Assembly: GCA_036874045.1 (NCBI GenBank)
Contig: CM072343.1
Span: 18,248,001 to 18,312,000, forward strand
DNA from: Cymodocea nodosa
Lineage: Eukaryota; Streptophyta; Magnoliopsida; Alismatales; Cymodoceaceae
Direction: 5' to 3'
Length of the DNA stretch: 64,000 nt
Shown here one piece after another: positions 10,161-22,287 of this stretch. The stretch's first letter is position 1; each line of letters starts with the position of its first letter. Made by a program: the position numbers and the translations under genes. The notes below the pieces were generated by a model that did no database searches, had not been told where the DNA came from, and was given only the letters and a program-made list of their open reading frames with translations.

Positions 10161-12608
10161 ATTCCCTCACTTGCAATCTTTGAGTTATCTGAAAAAGAAA
10201 CAAATAGAATAAAGCTCTTTGACTGGTCATGCTCTAAAATTCTCTTCAGACACATGCTTTGTTACATTTGTACTCCATTAAATTCTGTTACCAGCTGGAT
10301 GCAACAACATAAAGTAAATGCCATTTGCTTTCCTGGATCAACCCCTTTGTTCCCCATATCAAGAACTTTGTAAATGCGTGTAATAGCGGCAACCCATGAA
10401 ACATACAACTCAAAACTCAAGAGCTGTAAGTTTTGTCGGGGGGATCATATATTGGATGGTTGAATTTAGACAAAGTTGGATATATTTTATATATCTTTTG
10501 CAGTTAGAGATTGGTTGGTGCAGACAAAAGGTCAAGGAAATGACAGGGTAATGGCGTTGAGGATGGATTGGTTCATATTTCACATGCAAAGTCAAGCTTA
10601 CGAGAGTTTCTAAATTACGACACGTAATGTATGACTAGTTTTTTGGGTTCAAATTGTGTACCATCAGAAGAACAATGAATTTCCAGATCCTGCAAGTCAC
10701 AAACTAGAAGAAGTTTCCTTGATTGTATCAATGGGAATTCGCTATATCTTTTTCTTTTTCTTTTTTTGAAAATCGTCGACTCTGCCGACAGTTTTGGTAC
10801 AGGTACTTGCTAACAGCTTTGATATCAGCGCCCGTATTCATTTTTTGCAGGGTTCAAATTTTTTAAATGAATTTTTAACTTTGACTTCTTTCATAGATTT
10901 CGAATTTGCAATCAAAGAGTTGGTAAAGGACTCTTTCACCATTCTGGTAGACGATGTTGTATCACCATGTTTATTTTTCTTATAATGCCGGTCTTTGCAT
11001 TTCACTTCAATCTAAATTTGAGGGAAACTTATTATTTGTTTGATTAATTGAATAATTATAGTTGATTGTCGAACACATCTACTACCATTATTATTTATTA
11101 CTGGTAATGATGGTGATCATTTTATATATGTTGATTAGAATGTGAATCCCTGTGAAAATTATAACTATCGTTGTTCGTTCGTTCATGGCTAATTAAATTA
11201 CGGAAGGTGGTTTGATCGTATCCATTCTGAAACATTGCCCTTCGTAATTATCTTACATTTTCTTAGAATTAAGCGGGGCCATGAAGCTTTGGAGGAGTAT
11301 GCAGGTGTAAATGGGTTAAGAGGTAACGGTGGGATGAGCTCCTCACCAACCGAAGGGGACGGTGGTACCTAACTCGCCAAGCTTGGAGGAGCGAACGTTT
11401 CTTCCTTCGTATCATCAAATGATATAAAAAGAATCACCGAACCAAATTGAGACGACTACTACTCTTCATGATGAACTAAACCATTTACCGAATGTGGTTG
11501 GTGGCCGAGGTGTGTTTTCATCAGTTGACTATTTTCAGGTTTCATGGCAAAGAGGAAGGTAAAATTACATAACGACACAGAGCTCCCAGCCATGCTTGAA
11601 GTGTATAATTCTGAAGGTGGCGGGCGGTCGAAATCTTTAATGAAAACTTGGAGAGCGCGGAAATGTTTTACTTTTTGCCGGATTGAGGTTGTTGGAGATT
11701 ATTTTAAGCGTACCAACCTAAAGCCGAATGAATGCTTCCACCAAACAAGAACCATACATATTTACACCTCTTTTAAATCATTCATCATCAATTGAAAAAG
11801 AAATCCAATACTGTGTTAGTCGAAGATTTTTTCATCAGCGATCGGCCGTTTTTGTTTGCTTACGATTTTACGAAAGAGACGTAAACCAAACTCTTTTTGC
11901 TTGCTACATTTGATATGTAGTGTGCGTTGTGTCAATTGGGAGATTTAGATGTCACATGTAAGAAGATATCCTAAAGAAGAGGAATAATATTAGGAAAAAA
12001 TTTCACTTCAAATGTAAAATTAAGGCTTATGAAACATTATTTCAGATTCATTGCTTCTTTCGAAGGGAGCTTCTTCTTTTTTTTAATTATAGTTGTAGGT
12101 AGAGGAATTTGTTGAACGAACCGCACTCCTTCGTATACATCAGGAGTCCATTGATGAAAAGGGGCTGGGGAAAACTTGAACCCAATTCCTACAGTGTAGT
12201 ATCGTTCTTAAAAAAGATTTGTTCTTCCAAAAAAATCATATCAAACACAGCTTTTATTTTACAAACTAATCTCCTTCTCTTTCGGTCTTTTTTTTAAAAA
12301 AAAAAAAATTTTGACATTAATATTCGTGTGTTGAACTGAGATTTCGTGCTTATAACTTTTGGATTAATGAAATATCTGTCCGTACTTCTTGTAAGATTGA
12401 ACTTTATACACATCATCATCAAAATATAATATTCAACATTTTTCTTCTTGATTTAATTGTTTATTGTACGAACTGACCAAGCCCAAAGTGTTGGTGAGTC
12501 ATGTATGATTAATTAACAAATGAAACGATCGTATATACGAAAGTTATTATTTGCAACCAATTGCAATAGTTTAACTAGCTAAAAGGAGAAGCATTAAAAA
12601 GAGAGCTA

Positions 12609-12633
12609 GGTCAGGTCAGGTCAGGTCAGGTCA
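12609..12633 (+). repeat. Pentanucleotide tandem repeat (GGTCA)5
   Basis: Five perfect GGTCA units are followed by GGGCGGCAGG. They lie in an AT-rich spacer far from any gene start. Confidence 0.9.
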
Positions 12634-13271
12634 GGGCGGCAGGTGGTTGGAGCCGAGCTGTCTCACAAACTAGAAAAACATACATAAAGTATAAGGGATG
12701 GGAAGTTAAAGGAACCCAATTTCATGGTGCTACGTACAGTGTTGAAATGCAAGTTCTTTCTTTATTCTTGAATGGGATAACAATGTCTCGTAAAAAAGGT
12801 AGTCAAAGCAAAGTGGCCCAAATATCACGGCTAATAACATAAATAAAAAAGGAATCCTCTAAAATCAGGTAAAGCCTTATATGCATGTCTTTGAGAGTGG
12901 AAAGCGGTTCGATCTGTTAACATCTGAAAGAAAATAAGGGAGTCGATGACTGCTAAATTTAGGGGCAGAGGAATATTATAAAAATTTACATGATTAAAGG
13001 TTACGATTAGGAAGTTCTCTTTGTGATAGCACAGCATAAGATAACAATACGTAAATATTATATAATAAGAATTATAACTCTTTCTTTTTGCGGTCAATTA
13101 GTCATGATCGAAGAAGATTAAAGATTACCGATAATATATATGATTTCTTTGTGGTGAGGAAAATCTTGCGCTCGAATTCACCCGTCATTAATAAAACAAA
13201 TTTATTTGTTAAATTATGTGTGTGAAAACTGAAATCAATATAGTGTGAATTTACCTTGAAACAAAGTTATT

Positions 13272-13293
13272 AGAGAGAGAGAGAGAGAGAGAG
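13272..13293 (+). repeat. (AG)n microsatellite
   Basis: About eleven AG units are followed after GAAG by a short CT run, so the segment can form a small hairpin. Confidence 0.85.
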
Positions 13294-13940
13294 GAAGAGC
13301 TCTCTCTCTTTGTTTATTTCAATTTATTATTTAAAAATTTTATTAAAAATAAATTCTATTCAATTTTATCATATTCACAAAAATATTTAAATTTTTTAAA
13401 TTTCTAAATATACATAAATATTTAAATTATTTTCGTTAAATTTTATAAAATTTAAATTCTTCATAACTCAAAATACATCAACGAATCCACAGTATCCACT
13501 AACGTATAAATGACTAAGGTGGTTGGCGGACGACGACCACCGGCACCCACCAACGACAGCAGTTAATTTTTTTCTAACGGTAATAATAATAACAGTCGTT
13601 GTCGTTGACTCGTCAATCACTCTTACGCATTTCGGAAAAAAAAAAAAAAAAAAAATACTAAATGACACGCTGTGAAATTTCCAAAAAGTCCTTACCAAAC
13701 AAATCCTGCCGTCGAAAGGAAAAGCCCAAGGCGGAAATATGCATGGAAACAAATAAATAAGTTATGTGAAAAAAAAGGTGCATGAAAAATTTAACAGCGG
13801 GTGATCGTGTAGAATATAGTAAAAGAAGTTAAGTCAAAATGAAGACCTATCGAACCGTTAGAAAAATGAAAAATGCTGATGTTGCAGTGGACTCACGCTT
13901 CCTCGGGGGCTTCGTGAGACGTTTTTTTCTTTTTCTTTGC

Positions 13941-13943
<3 letters not shown>

Positions 13944-13993
<50 letters not shown>

Positions 13994-14016
13994 ATTAATT
14001 AATTAATTAATTAATT
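13944..14016 (+). repeat. Compound (AAAG)n-(TTAA)n microsatellite
   Basis: About twelve GAAA units run directly into about six AATT/TTAA units. It lies about 400 bp upstream of the 4CL-like gene start. A run of 20 A residues at 13636-13655 lies nearby. Confidence 0.9.
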
Positions 14017-14333
14017 TTCGTATTATCTGAGTCAGATTCGCGGAAGGCTGCCTTGCAGGCACGGCGTCCAAGCGATGGACCGGCTACTGCCGTTTGACCG
14101 GCGAAGCTTTTAGGGCTTTCTACGTAATGCTGTGAGTAACGTTCCACACCACGCGAAGTTTCTTCCGGCATATCGTCGATGACACACATCCTGTGACAAA
14201 GGAGCGTGCGACGCGTGTCTTTTAACCGGCGTATCCTCGCCGGTAGTGTAAGCTGTGGGTGGACGCCAGTTTTACGGGGTACCCGTCAACCGGTGCGTTT
14301 GTCTTCCAAGTTTTGTCTCTCTCTCTTTCTCTC

Positions 14334-14341
14334 TATATATA
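14334..14341 (+). promoter_or_regulatory. Probable TATA box of the 4CL-like gene
   Basis: TATATATA follows a pyrimidine-rich (TCTCTC) stretch 79 bp upstream of the ATG at 14420. The leader between them contains a GAC/GAA-rich trinucleotide run. Confidence 0.5.
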
Positions 14342-14419
14342 CAGTGTGTAGAGAACGTGAGCAGTGTGGGTAGACGACGAAGACGACGACGACGACGAAG
14401 AAACGCGGAACGCCCAAGT

Positions 14420-16933
14420 ATGGCAGAAGCGCTGCATCACCTCCCCTCCACCACCTGGTTCGATCCTCAGACCGGAATCTACACCAGCAGGAACCAGCAC
14501 CCCCCGCTTCCCCAGAACCCCCACCTGGACCTTGTCACCCACCTCTTCTCCCACAAGCACGACGGTAGCATCGCCCTCGTCGATGCCTCCGACGGCTCGT
14601 CCATCTCTTACCCCAACCTGCGCGAAATGGTCCGCTCCGTCTCGTCTGGGCTCCACCACGCCATGCGCGTGTCCCGGGAGGACGTGGTTCTCATGCTCCT
14701 CCCCAACACCCTCTTATTCCCCGTCGTGTACCTTGGGGTCCTCGCCGTCGGTGCCGTCGTCAGCCCCATAAATCCCTTGTCTAGCCAGGAGGAGGTCGCG
14801 GCGCACGTGAAGCGATGCCGCCCGGCCATGGCCTTCGCGCTCCCCTCCAACGCCCGCAGGCTGGAGGCGCTGGGGGTGAAGGTCGTGCCCGTGCCGGAGG
14901 GCCTCAGGTTCGACCCCTCCGCCTTCCCGGCCTTCCTCAACCTGATCTCGAGCGACCCTCGTCGGGCGCCGAGGCCGTCCATCCGGCAGGAGGACACGGC
15001 GGCCCTGCTCTGCTCCTCCGGCACGTCGGGGGCTAGCAAGTGCGTGGTGCTGACCCACCGGAACCTGATCTCCACGGTGGAGCATTTCGCCCGGTTCGAG
15101 GCATCACAGTACCCGGGGGAGGGGTGGGAGAACGTGTACCTGTGCGCCCTGCCCATGTTCCACGTGTACGGCCTCTCCCTCTTCGCCACGGGGCTCTTCT
15201 CCCTGGGCACCAAGATCGTGGTCCTGAGGAGGTTCGACCCGCTGGCGGCGGTGAGGGCCATTGAGAAGTACGGGGTGACGCACGCCCCCGTGGTTCCGCC
15301 CATCTTGTCTGCCCTGGTCAGGTTGCAGCGCTCCGGAGCCTACAACTTCAGTTCACTCAAACAGGTGCGTGCCTTTTTCCTTACTGCGTTGCTTGATTTG
15401 CATGGATGGATATAATTAACCTAGCTCGATTAATTACTCGATCGACTAAAAACTATATATTACCATACACGTTAAAAACTATGACACCATTGCTTGCATG
15501 CAGGTATCGTCTGGGGCGGCGCCTATCAGCGCGGAAACCATAAGAGAATTCACCACCGTCTTCCCACATGTAGATTTCATTCAGGTCAGCCTCCAGCTTC
15601 CAACAAATCTTGATAACTACGCTTGTTTTCCACATTATTTCAGAAAAACATATATTCGCACTACATAATATGTTTGACACTCAAAGAAGAGAGAGCCAAG
15701 CCAAATTAGTTATCAAAATATACGTCCTTGTCTTCCAGCTGCTGCCACAGTAATATAGATATATATCTATGGCAGTCGTTGGTCCTGCTTTATTTATTTA
15801 CTTATTTATTATTTGGCATCGTGGTGGTGGTCGTCCTCCAGGGGTATGGAATGACGGAGACGACGGCGGTGGGAACTCGCGGGTTCAACACGAGTAGCAT
15901 CCGGAGGCACACCTCCGCGGGCTTGCTCGCGCCCGGCATGCAGGCCAAGATCGTCGACATAAACGGCGGCTCCCCTCTGTCTCCCCTCGGCAACGGCGAG
16001 CTTTGGCTGAGGGGTCCATCTATCATGAAAGGTATACACTCTACACAACCAACCAATCTATTAACTATATATAGCTAATTGATTAAATTGCCTTCATTTA
16101 TATGAGCAAACTCCTGACTTGAGATTACCATTAATCGAAAGATTTTATTTTATTTCAAGTATGAGTCAACCTTGGTAACACTTTCCAGGGTACCTGAATG
16201 ACGAGGCGGCGACCTCGAAGACGATCAACAAAGACGGTTGGCTGATGACGGGAGACATCGCGCACTTTGACGACGACGGTTACCTACACATACTGGATCG
16301 CCTCAAAGAGATCATCAAATACAACGGCTACCAGGTATTTATTTAAATTAATTAACCACCTTGTAATTAAGTACCTCATTCTTACAATTAATTTGTCCTC
16401 ATCCACATATTTGATGATCAGATCGCACCCGCTGATCTGGAGGCCGTGTTGATGGCGCATCCCGACATAGTTGACGTCGGAGTAACCGCGTAAGTTCACC
16501 TCACCACCGCCACCAACAACAACAACCACAGCTAGCGTTCTGAATGAATGATCGGTTGATTAATTAATTGTTGTTCTATCTCTGAAAACCAGTGCGCCGG
16601 ACGAGGAGGCGGGAGAGATCCCCATGGCGTTCGTGGTCAGGAAGGCAGGAAGTGACGCCCTTTCAGCCACAGATGTCATTTCTTACACGGCCAAGAAGGT
16701 AAACAAATTAATTAAATACATGGATCGATACATGCATGGAACCAATTAAGTACGAATTAAATGAAAAATCTGTGGTGCTGAGAGTTGGCATGGGTGCATG
16801 CACGCAGGTGTCTCCCTACAAGAAGGTCAGGAAGGTGGCGTTCGTGGACGCCATTCCCAGGTCTCCCGCCGGGAAGATCTTGAGGAGGGTGCTGAGGGCG
16901 CGAACCAACGTCACCCCTTCTTCAAAGCTATGA
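14420..16933 (+). CDS. Peroxisomal 4-coumarate:CoA ligase-like acyl-activating enzyme
   Basis: There are seven exons: 14420-15364, 15504-15584, 15842-16031, 16189-16334, 16422-16489, 16593-16698 and 16808-16933. They encode 553 aa, the usual size for the ANL (adenylate-forming) superfamily. The AMP-binding loop [15 protein letters not shown] is at residues 199-213, and [10 protein letters not shown] at 343-352. GELWLRG (394-400) replaces the GEICIRG of true 4CLs. The hinge region reads [21 protein letters not shown], and the A10 lysine lies in SPAGKILRR. The C-terminus is SSKL, a canonical PTS1 peroxisomal signal. Such 4CL-like enzymes form CoA thioesters of fatty or jasmonate-precursor acids (OPC-8:0 CoA ligase type); the substrate is inferred, not shown. 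The unusual feature is Cys208 where Gly is typical. The ATG at 14420 is chosen because upstream codons are charged low-complexity sequence. Confidence 0.93.
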
Positions 16934-19900
16934 TCCATCCACCACCTGTCCACATATAATTAATATGATGTTCTACTACGTACAGCAGAAAGAAGAAATC
17001 AATCAACGTAATTTTGCATAATATATATTCTTTGCGAATCTCAAGAGATCGTGTACACACCGTAATATATGGAAAGCACCACCATTGATATATATGTATA
17101 TATACGCGTTAGAAAAGCAAAGGCCCAGAGCAGAGACAGGCCAGAGAGAAGAGGTCGATAATATGAATGATCGTTAATTGCCTCGAAAACCAAGTGATAC
17201 CGGTTTAATATATCATGTGGCCAATTAAGTACAAATAAATGCCTACATGTATACAACAGGAATACAAATGACGACTAAAATACAAGTACTTAATCTATAC
17301 ATGAATGAAAACAGTCGATAATATGACGTCTAATACCTTCCTCCCAACAAGGCTCTGTCGTAATGGGGAGAAGATGCTCGGTGAATATATTTTTGCAACT
17401 TGAGATTCCGCAGGAACATGTTTTGTATGAATAGGGTGACGAAGGATGAGGTCGCATATACATCAAGTGTAAATTTATATCATTGTGACGTGTTTTGGAG
17501 TGTATATATATATATATATATACGATAGGATTATGCACCAAATTGTCAAAGAGAATGAGAGGCGATGCAGGAATGCGGAAACCGAGCTCGCGCAAAAGGA
17601 AGCAAATCCAACAAATGTGAGTATTAATGGTGGAGGCGAGAGAGCTCGATAGTACTTGAACTCAGAAGGCCCAAATGGATTTACAAATGGAGAAAAAATA
17701 AAGTTAAGGAAATTATCTAGCGAAATATTACGCCTGTTTTTAAGAAAGAAGCATGAGGATTCAATTGGGCGGAAATAGTCCACGAATGCGTTTAATGTTT
17801 TCAATGCTGAAACTACAGCTAGAACAGGTTGGATCACCATAGCAACCCAAGGTATTTCTTGGAGAGTATTTTATTTTGTAGAATCAGTCAAATAAAAGCT
17901 CTTGTTTTCAAGGAGATCTTAACTTTCCAGATTTTATTGTAGTGTTTAAATCTTAGGGTGTATTTGTTTCATTTTGTGCTTGGTTCCAGCCTATATTAGG
18001 AGTTGGTTACAATATAGAATGAAACAAACACACTTGTGCCTTATTCTCACGTTTGGCTTCAATTTGCTCATAACTACAAGTTTTATACTTGGAAGATTCT
18101 CCCTCGAGGCATGGTTTCACTCTCGTGCATGACTTTTGGAACTACTTTAAGGCATCATTCATGAAAATAACTCTCTCCTGAAAGCCTAACACCTCTTCTT
18201 CTCTCATGGCTCTCGTACTCTTTTCTTCCTTGCAAAAACCTTATCCTTTGTTGTAAAGCTTCGTTCAAATGTCTTCACCCTCCTTGTTGTACTATCTTCT
18301 TCCTCGCGAGTGTTTGCTTCCATCAAGTTCCAAACGTGAAAATAAAGATCACGTTCTTCCTCGCCCAATCAAAGGTCATAGACATATAGTTCCTTCTCAC
18401 ACGCTATTGTTGGAAGGATTGAAGGTCACAATCATTTGGTTCTTCTTATCATCACTTGTCTAGTTCCTCCTCACTCGATCAAAGTCTATCGGCCAATGGT
18501 ATATTCAATGCCTGATTGAAGATGAACATCCACTATGAGTTTTCCCCTTCTTCCTCTTCCTCTTCTTTTGTTCATGGATTGTCATTTCTTATATGTTTTC
18601 TCCTTGCTCCGCTTTCTCTTCTTCAACCAAAACCCAATATAGAACTAACATTACAGATTTTGGAAGTTGACAAGTTTTAAGAATTTCTAGTGCTACATCA
18701 ACACACACGATAAATCAATTAGCATCAAGATTGTAAACATTTTATACAAAAAAAAGGTTGAGACCATTTTAGGCCACCATCAATTGAGTTTAAGATTGAA
18801 AACACGATAATAACAAAAAAAATGCACATGAAAGCAGTACACATGTTGTATAATTGAGATGATAGTCTATAATAAATTTGAGTTGATAGTCATATATATA
18901 TCTCTTAAGTTGGATGGATCCCACTACCATTTTGATAACAAATTCCTCGATTAAGGCTTTCACACAAAATGAATGCATGTGATTTATGGTATTGATTGTA
19001 AGTTAACGTACATATATATATATGCCCATATATATTATTCCCTTAAATAAATAAAAAAAATCGCTCTAATAAGTGGAAATCTTGCACGGTATTTAAGCTT
19101 GATTATCCCATTAACGAGGGAATGAATGAGCTCCGCAACTCAGCAAGCAATTTGACTTGGCATTGATAGTGACTTAATTAGGTCTTGGGTCCAAGGCTAA
19201 CACTTTTGGTTATTTTCTGGCTGGGTGACTCAAATGAAATGGATCTACAAGTACTGATTATTTATTTATTCATTCATTTTTTTTACTTCTTAGGAAGTGA
19301 TATCCGAGCATTCTTTAGTTGATGGCAACTGTTGCAATTCCAGCACTCTTTTCAGTTTTGTGGGATGCTCCTTAACCATATGCATTTTAGGCTCCTTCCC
19401 TTCCGTGGATATATATATATACATAGCCTCCCAGATTCGGTCTTATGGTTTAATTTGGAAGTTCATTGATTCCTAAGTTATCTGGAATTGATATCACTTT
19501 AACCAAGACATGTCATTCAATTACTCATGCCCTTTAATTAGAAGAGATGTGAGGATCATGTACACATTGGTGAAGTGAAGAAGGCACAAGACAGCCTTGC
19601 GTACAAGCGAGACTGACAATCATGGACGTTTTTCAACAAGCACAAAAATCAATTACGTACTATATGTAGAGGTTCTATTTAATTAAGAAAGATAGCATCT
19701 GCATTGACCCTTGAATTAAAAAGGAAAAGAATACTTAATTTGCTTACCTTTCATGTTCGTCTTGTTCTTATATACTAGCTTGCTTTAATTAAGAAGACAA
19801 TGCATGCATGCAGGTGAAACCTCATTCAGACATTACATAATTAAGCATATATATTTATATTTATATGTGTAGGTACTCCTCTACCAATTCAAACATTGGA

Positions 19901-19971
19901 GTTTCGGAAAGAAATTGAGGAAAAGGAATTAATTATATGATGGACGGTTGGGATCGAAGGGTTTGATATAT
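16934..19971. other. Intergenic region between the convergent 4CL-like and PRK genes
   Basis: The 4CL-like gene (+) and PRK (-) point toward each other across this 3 kb. It is AT-rich with a (TA)n run at about 17501-17522. I find no coding sequence; the largest frames (17475-17840 minus) have no recognisable similarity. A small inverted repeat at 17958-18033 is listed separately. Confidence 0.55.
17958..18033. repeat. Short inverted repeat, MITE-like
   Basis: GTGTATTTGTTTCATTTTGT at the left and ATAGAATGAAACAAACACAC at the right are near-perfect reverse complements of about 20 bp. They are separated by about 36 bp. The GTGTTTG-type terminus resembles small hAT-like non-autonomous elements. 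Confidence 0.55.
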
Positions 19972-21655
19972 TCAGGTCTTGGCGGCGGCTTCCAAGGGGG
20001 TGGGCGTCTTCTGTGCGATCTTCTGCTCATACAGGTCCCTTATCTTAAGCCCGACTATGGTCTGGAAGAGGCCGGTGCCGTTGTTGCTGCCGGGGAAGTC
20101 GGCGTGCTTGAGCATCTGCTGCGACACCTCTCCGTAGAACTTGGTGGACAGGCTGCTGAGATGGCTCTCCACGTAGATCAGCTCGTCCAATCTGTCGAAC
20201 TGCCCGTCCATCTCCAGCACCGACACCTGTTCGTCGTCAATCCATTCCAGCAATTAATTAATTAGTCCGTCGAATCATCTTACATGGTAGGTAGGTATGT
20301 AGGTACGTACATATGCATATACATATACATATATACCTCATGGGAGTAGTAGGCGTCTGGGCCGTAGAAGAACTTGATTCCGGGGTAGGAGCAGGTGAGC
20401 TTTCTGCCGCATGGTATCCACGAGATGGTGGATCCTTCGTCGAAGAGGTAGACGGGGTTGAAGCCGCTCAGCCCTTCTTTCATGATCAGCCTCACACGCA
20501 GAACCTTCCCTTCGTTGTCGTCCGGGATGAGCTGCGTCGGCAGAACCTCGATCACGGCGTCCGAGTGCTGCTTCTGTGGGTCTTCACTCCGACCACAAAA
20601 CCCAAACTTCAATTAACTATACGTACGCATGTACTCTCCTGTTCTCTATCGATCGATCGGTAGGTACCAACTAATTAATTAACCATGCATCCATATATAA
20701 GTCATGAGCTTACCGATGAAGGCGTCGAAATCAGGTTTTCTAGCTTCAATGCTGTTCTTGATGCTCTCCAGGCTGTGCCCTCTTTCCGCCATATCCCTCT
20801 GCCATGGATTAATCGACCAATCAATCAATTATTATATATGTGCGGAATAAGAGATCATCAACAAATTAAATAATGAATAACAGAGCTCCGTAATCAACAT
20901 CAGCCCCATATATAACCTGAATTTTCCATGCGAACTTCACTTCGTTGCTGATGTCCAGGTAAATGCTGAAGTCCAACAGCTCGCGCACGCGGGAATCGTA
21001 CCTGCAAATACAACAACAACAACATAATCTCCTGGTAACTAATTAAACTAGTGCTTGGGAAATTAAATGGGAGGGGCATAGATACGCACATTGGGTGAAG
21101 TCCTTCGATGACGAGAATCTTGGGAGGGCGGATGAGCTCGGGGGGGTCGAGCAGACCGGTGACGTGGTTGTAGATGGGCTTCTGGACGGCGACCCCTTGC
21201 TTGAGGGCCTTGACCTGCTCATACATGAGGTCGAAGTTGTTGGCTCTCGGGTCAAGTGCGGTGACACCCTTCTCCTTCCTCCCCGTCCTGTCTAGGGAAT
21301 GGTAGTCGTCTAGGCATATGACCGTCGTGGTGTCGCTGATGAGCGTGTTGGAGTCCGGGTTGCCACCCTTGGGCGGCTCCGCCTCCCCTCCGAACACGCT
21401 GGTCAGCCTCCTCATGAACGTGCTCTTCCCGCACCCCGAGTCCGCCGCAAGCCCTATCACCACCGTCTTCGCCTCCGCATAGACGATGGTCGAGTACCGC
21501 CTGCCGGTGCTGCCGCTTCTCCCCCTCCTGCCGCCGGTGAAGAAGACCACCTCCTGTCTGGGGTGGGAACCCAATTGGGTCCTGGACACGGCGCAAGTCG
21601 AGTTGAGGCTGTGGGGTGCGTGCACCGTCGGAGAGTGCACCGTGAACACTGCCAT
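19972..21655 (-). CDS. PRK: Phosphoribulokinase, chloroplastic
   Basis: There are five exons on the minus strand: 21655-21090, 21001-20917, 20798-20714, 20581-20337 and 20226-19972. They encode 411 aa, the family length. The enzyme phosphorylates ribulose-5-phosphate to RuBP with ATP in the Calvin-Benson cycle, in the chloroplast stroma. Residues 1 to about 60 are a Ser/Arg-rich transit peptide. The P-loop is GLAADSGCGKST, followed by VICLDDYHSLDRTGRKEKG. Redox cysteines C75 and C114 are 39 residues apart, exactly as in the thioredoxin-regulated spinach enzyme. Later signatures include VIEVLPTQLIPDDNEGKVLR and YLFDEGSTISWIPCGRK. Junctions are AT|GTGCGT and GCAG|GTACGAT, which restore HPMYDSRVRELL. 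The protein is expected to be inhibited in the dark with GAPDH and CP12, which is known of the family. The gene is divergent from the SWEET gene. Confidence 0.97.
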
Positions 21656-21925
21656 CTCTTCTCACCCTCTACTTCCTTCGAGGGTGGGGGGAGATGGTGT
21701 GGAACTGGCGCCTCTTGCTCTGCCCCATCCTCTTTCATGATGATTGCCTGGCTCAAGAAGAAGCAGGAAAAAAAAAAAAAAAATTATTTCTTTAACTAAT
21801 AATATTAATGTCAATATTAATTTCTTTAAGGAATTACAAATAATAATATTATCATTATGGGCGAACATAGCATAACCAGAGGCTGTGGACGGAGAGCAAA
21901 GCTTGGTGGTGATTCGAAGAGAAGA

Positions 21926-21932
21926 GATAAGG
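21926..21932 (+). promoter_or_regulatory. I-box-like GATAAGG upstream of PRK
   Basis: GATAAGG matches the I-box core found in light-regulated photosynthesis gene promoters. It lies about 270 bp upstream of the PRK start codon. Assignment rests on sequence match alone. Confidence 0.35.
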
Positions 21933-22100
21933 AAGTGCCACATGGCGCGCATCGTGTGGTGGGTTTCGGATGAGGAGACGAGGGTGGAGGAAGGAGAGGA
22001 GGGGAATTTACGAAGAATTCTAGTGCTTCTCGTGTCCACCTTCCATCCACATCTTCGCACCGTTGAAGACAACTGACAAAAATTATTATTATTATTTACT

Positions 22101-22135
22101 TACGTGTCATTTTGTTTTTTCGAACGCTACGTGTC
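22101..22135 (+). promoter_or_regulatory. Paired TACGTGTC ACGT-core elements upstream of PRK
   Basis: TACGTGTC occurs at 22101-22108 and again at 22128-22135, 27 bp apart. ACGTGTC is an ABRE/G-box-type bZIP core. Both lie in the shared upstream region of the divergent PRK and SWEET genes. Confidence 0.4.
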
Positions 22136-22279
22136 GTGTCAGTACGTAGGAATTTATGACATTAAAAATGTATAAATTTGACCATAATATTCACGCTACG
22201 TTTGAAAATAAAAGTTAAGATCTGCAAACTAAAGTTATTATCTTATTTAAGGATAAAAGTAAGCATGCCTTGGCTCGAT

Positions 22280-22287
22280 CCACGTGG
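22280..22287. promoter_or_regulatory. G-box palindrome CCACGTGG
   Basis: A perfect palindromic G-box lies 625 bp upstream of the PRK start and 1.1 kb upstream of the SWEET start. With the I-box-like site it resembles the G-box plus I-box module of light-responsive promoters. Function is inferred. Confidence 0.45.

Larger units (their letters stand above)
10161..14333. other. AT-rich intergenic region between NDUFA12 and the 4CL-like gene
   Basis: No gene is recognisable on either strand. The few 60-90 codon open frames (for example 11544-11795 and 12831-13097) show no family resemblance and no splice continuation. Simple repeats are listed separately. The last 300 bp before the 4CL-like gene become GC-richer and probably belong to its promoter. 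Confidence 0.6.

Noticed and set aside
14333..15303. Long minus-strand frames (108, 231 and 123 codons) opposite the 4CL-like exon 1
   Set aside because: They arise from high GC and codon bias of the sense exon; no start context or homology.
21662..22072. 136-codon minus-strand frame upstream of PRK
   Set aside because: It runs through a poly-A/T tract and the PRK leader; composition is not protein-like.
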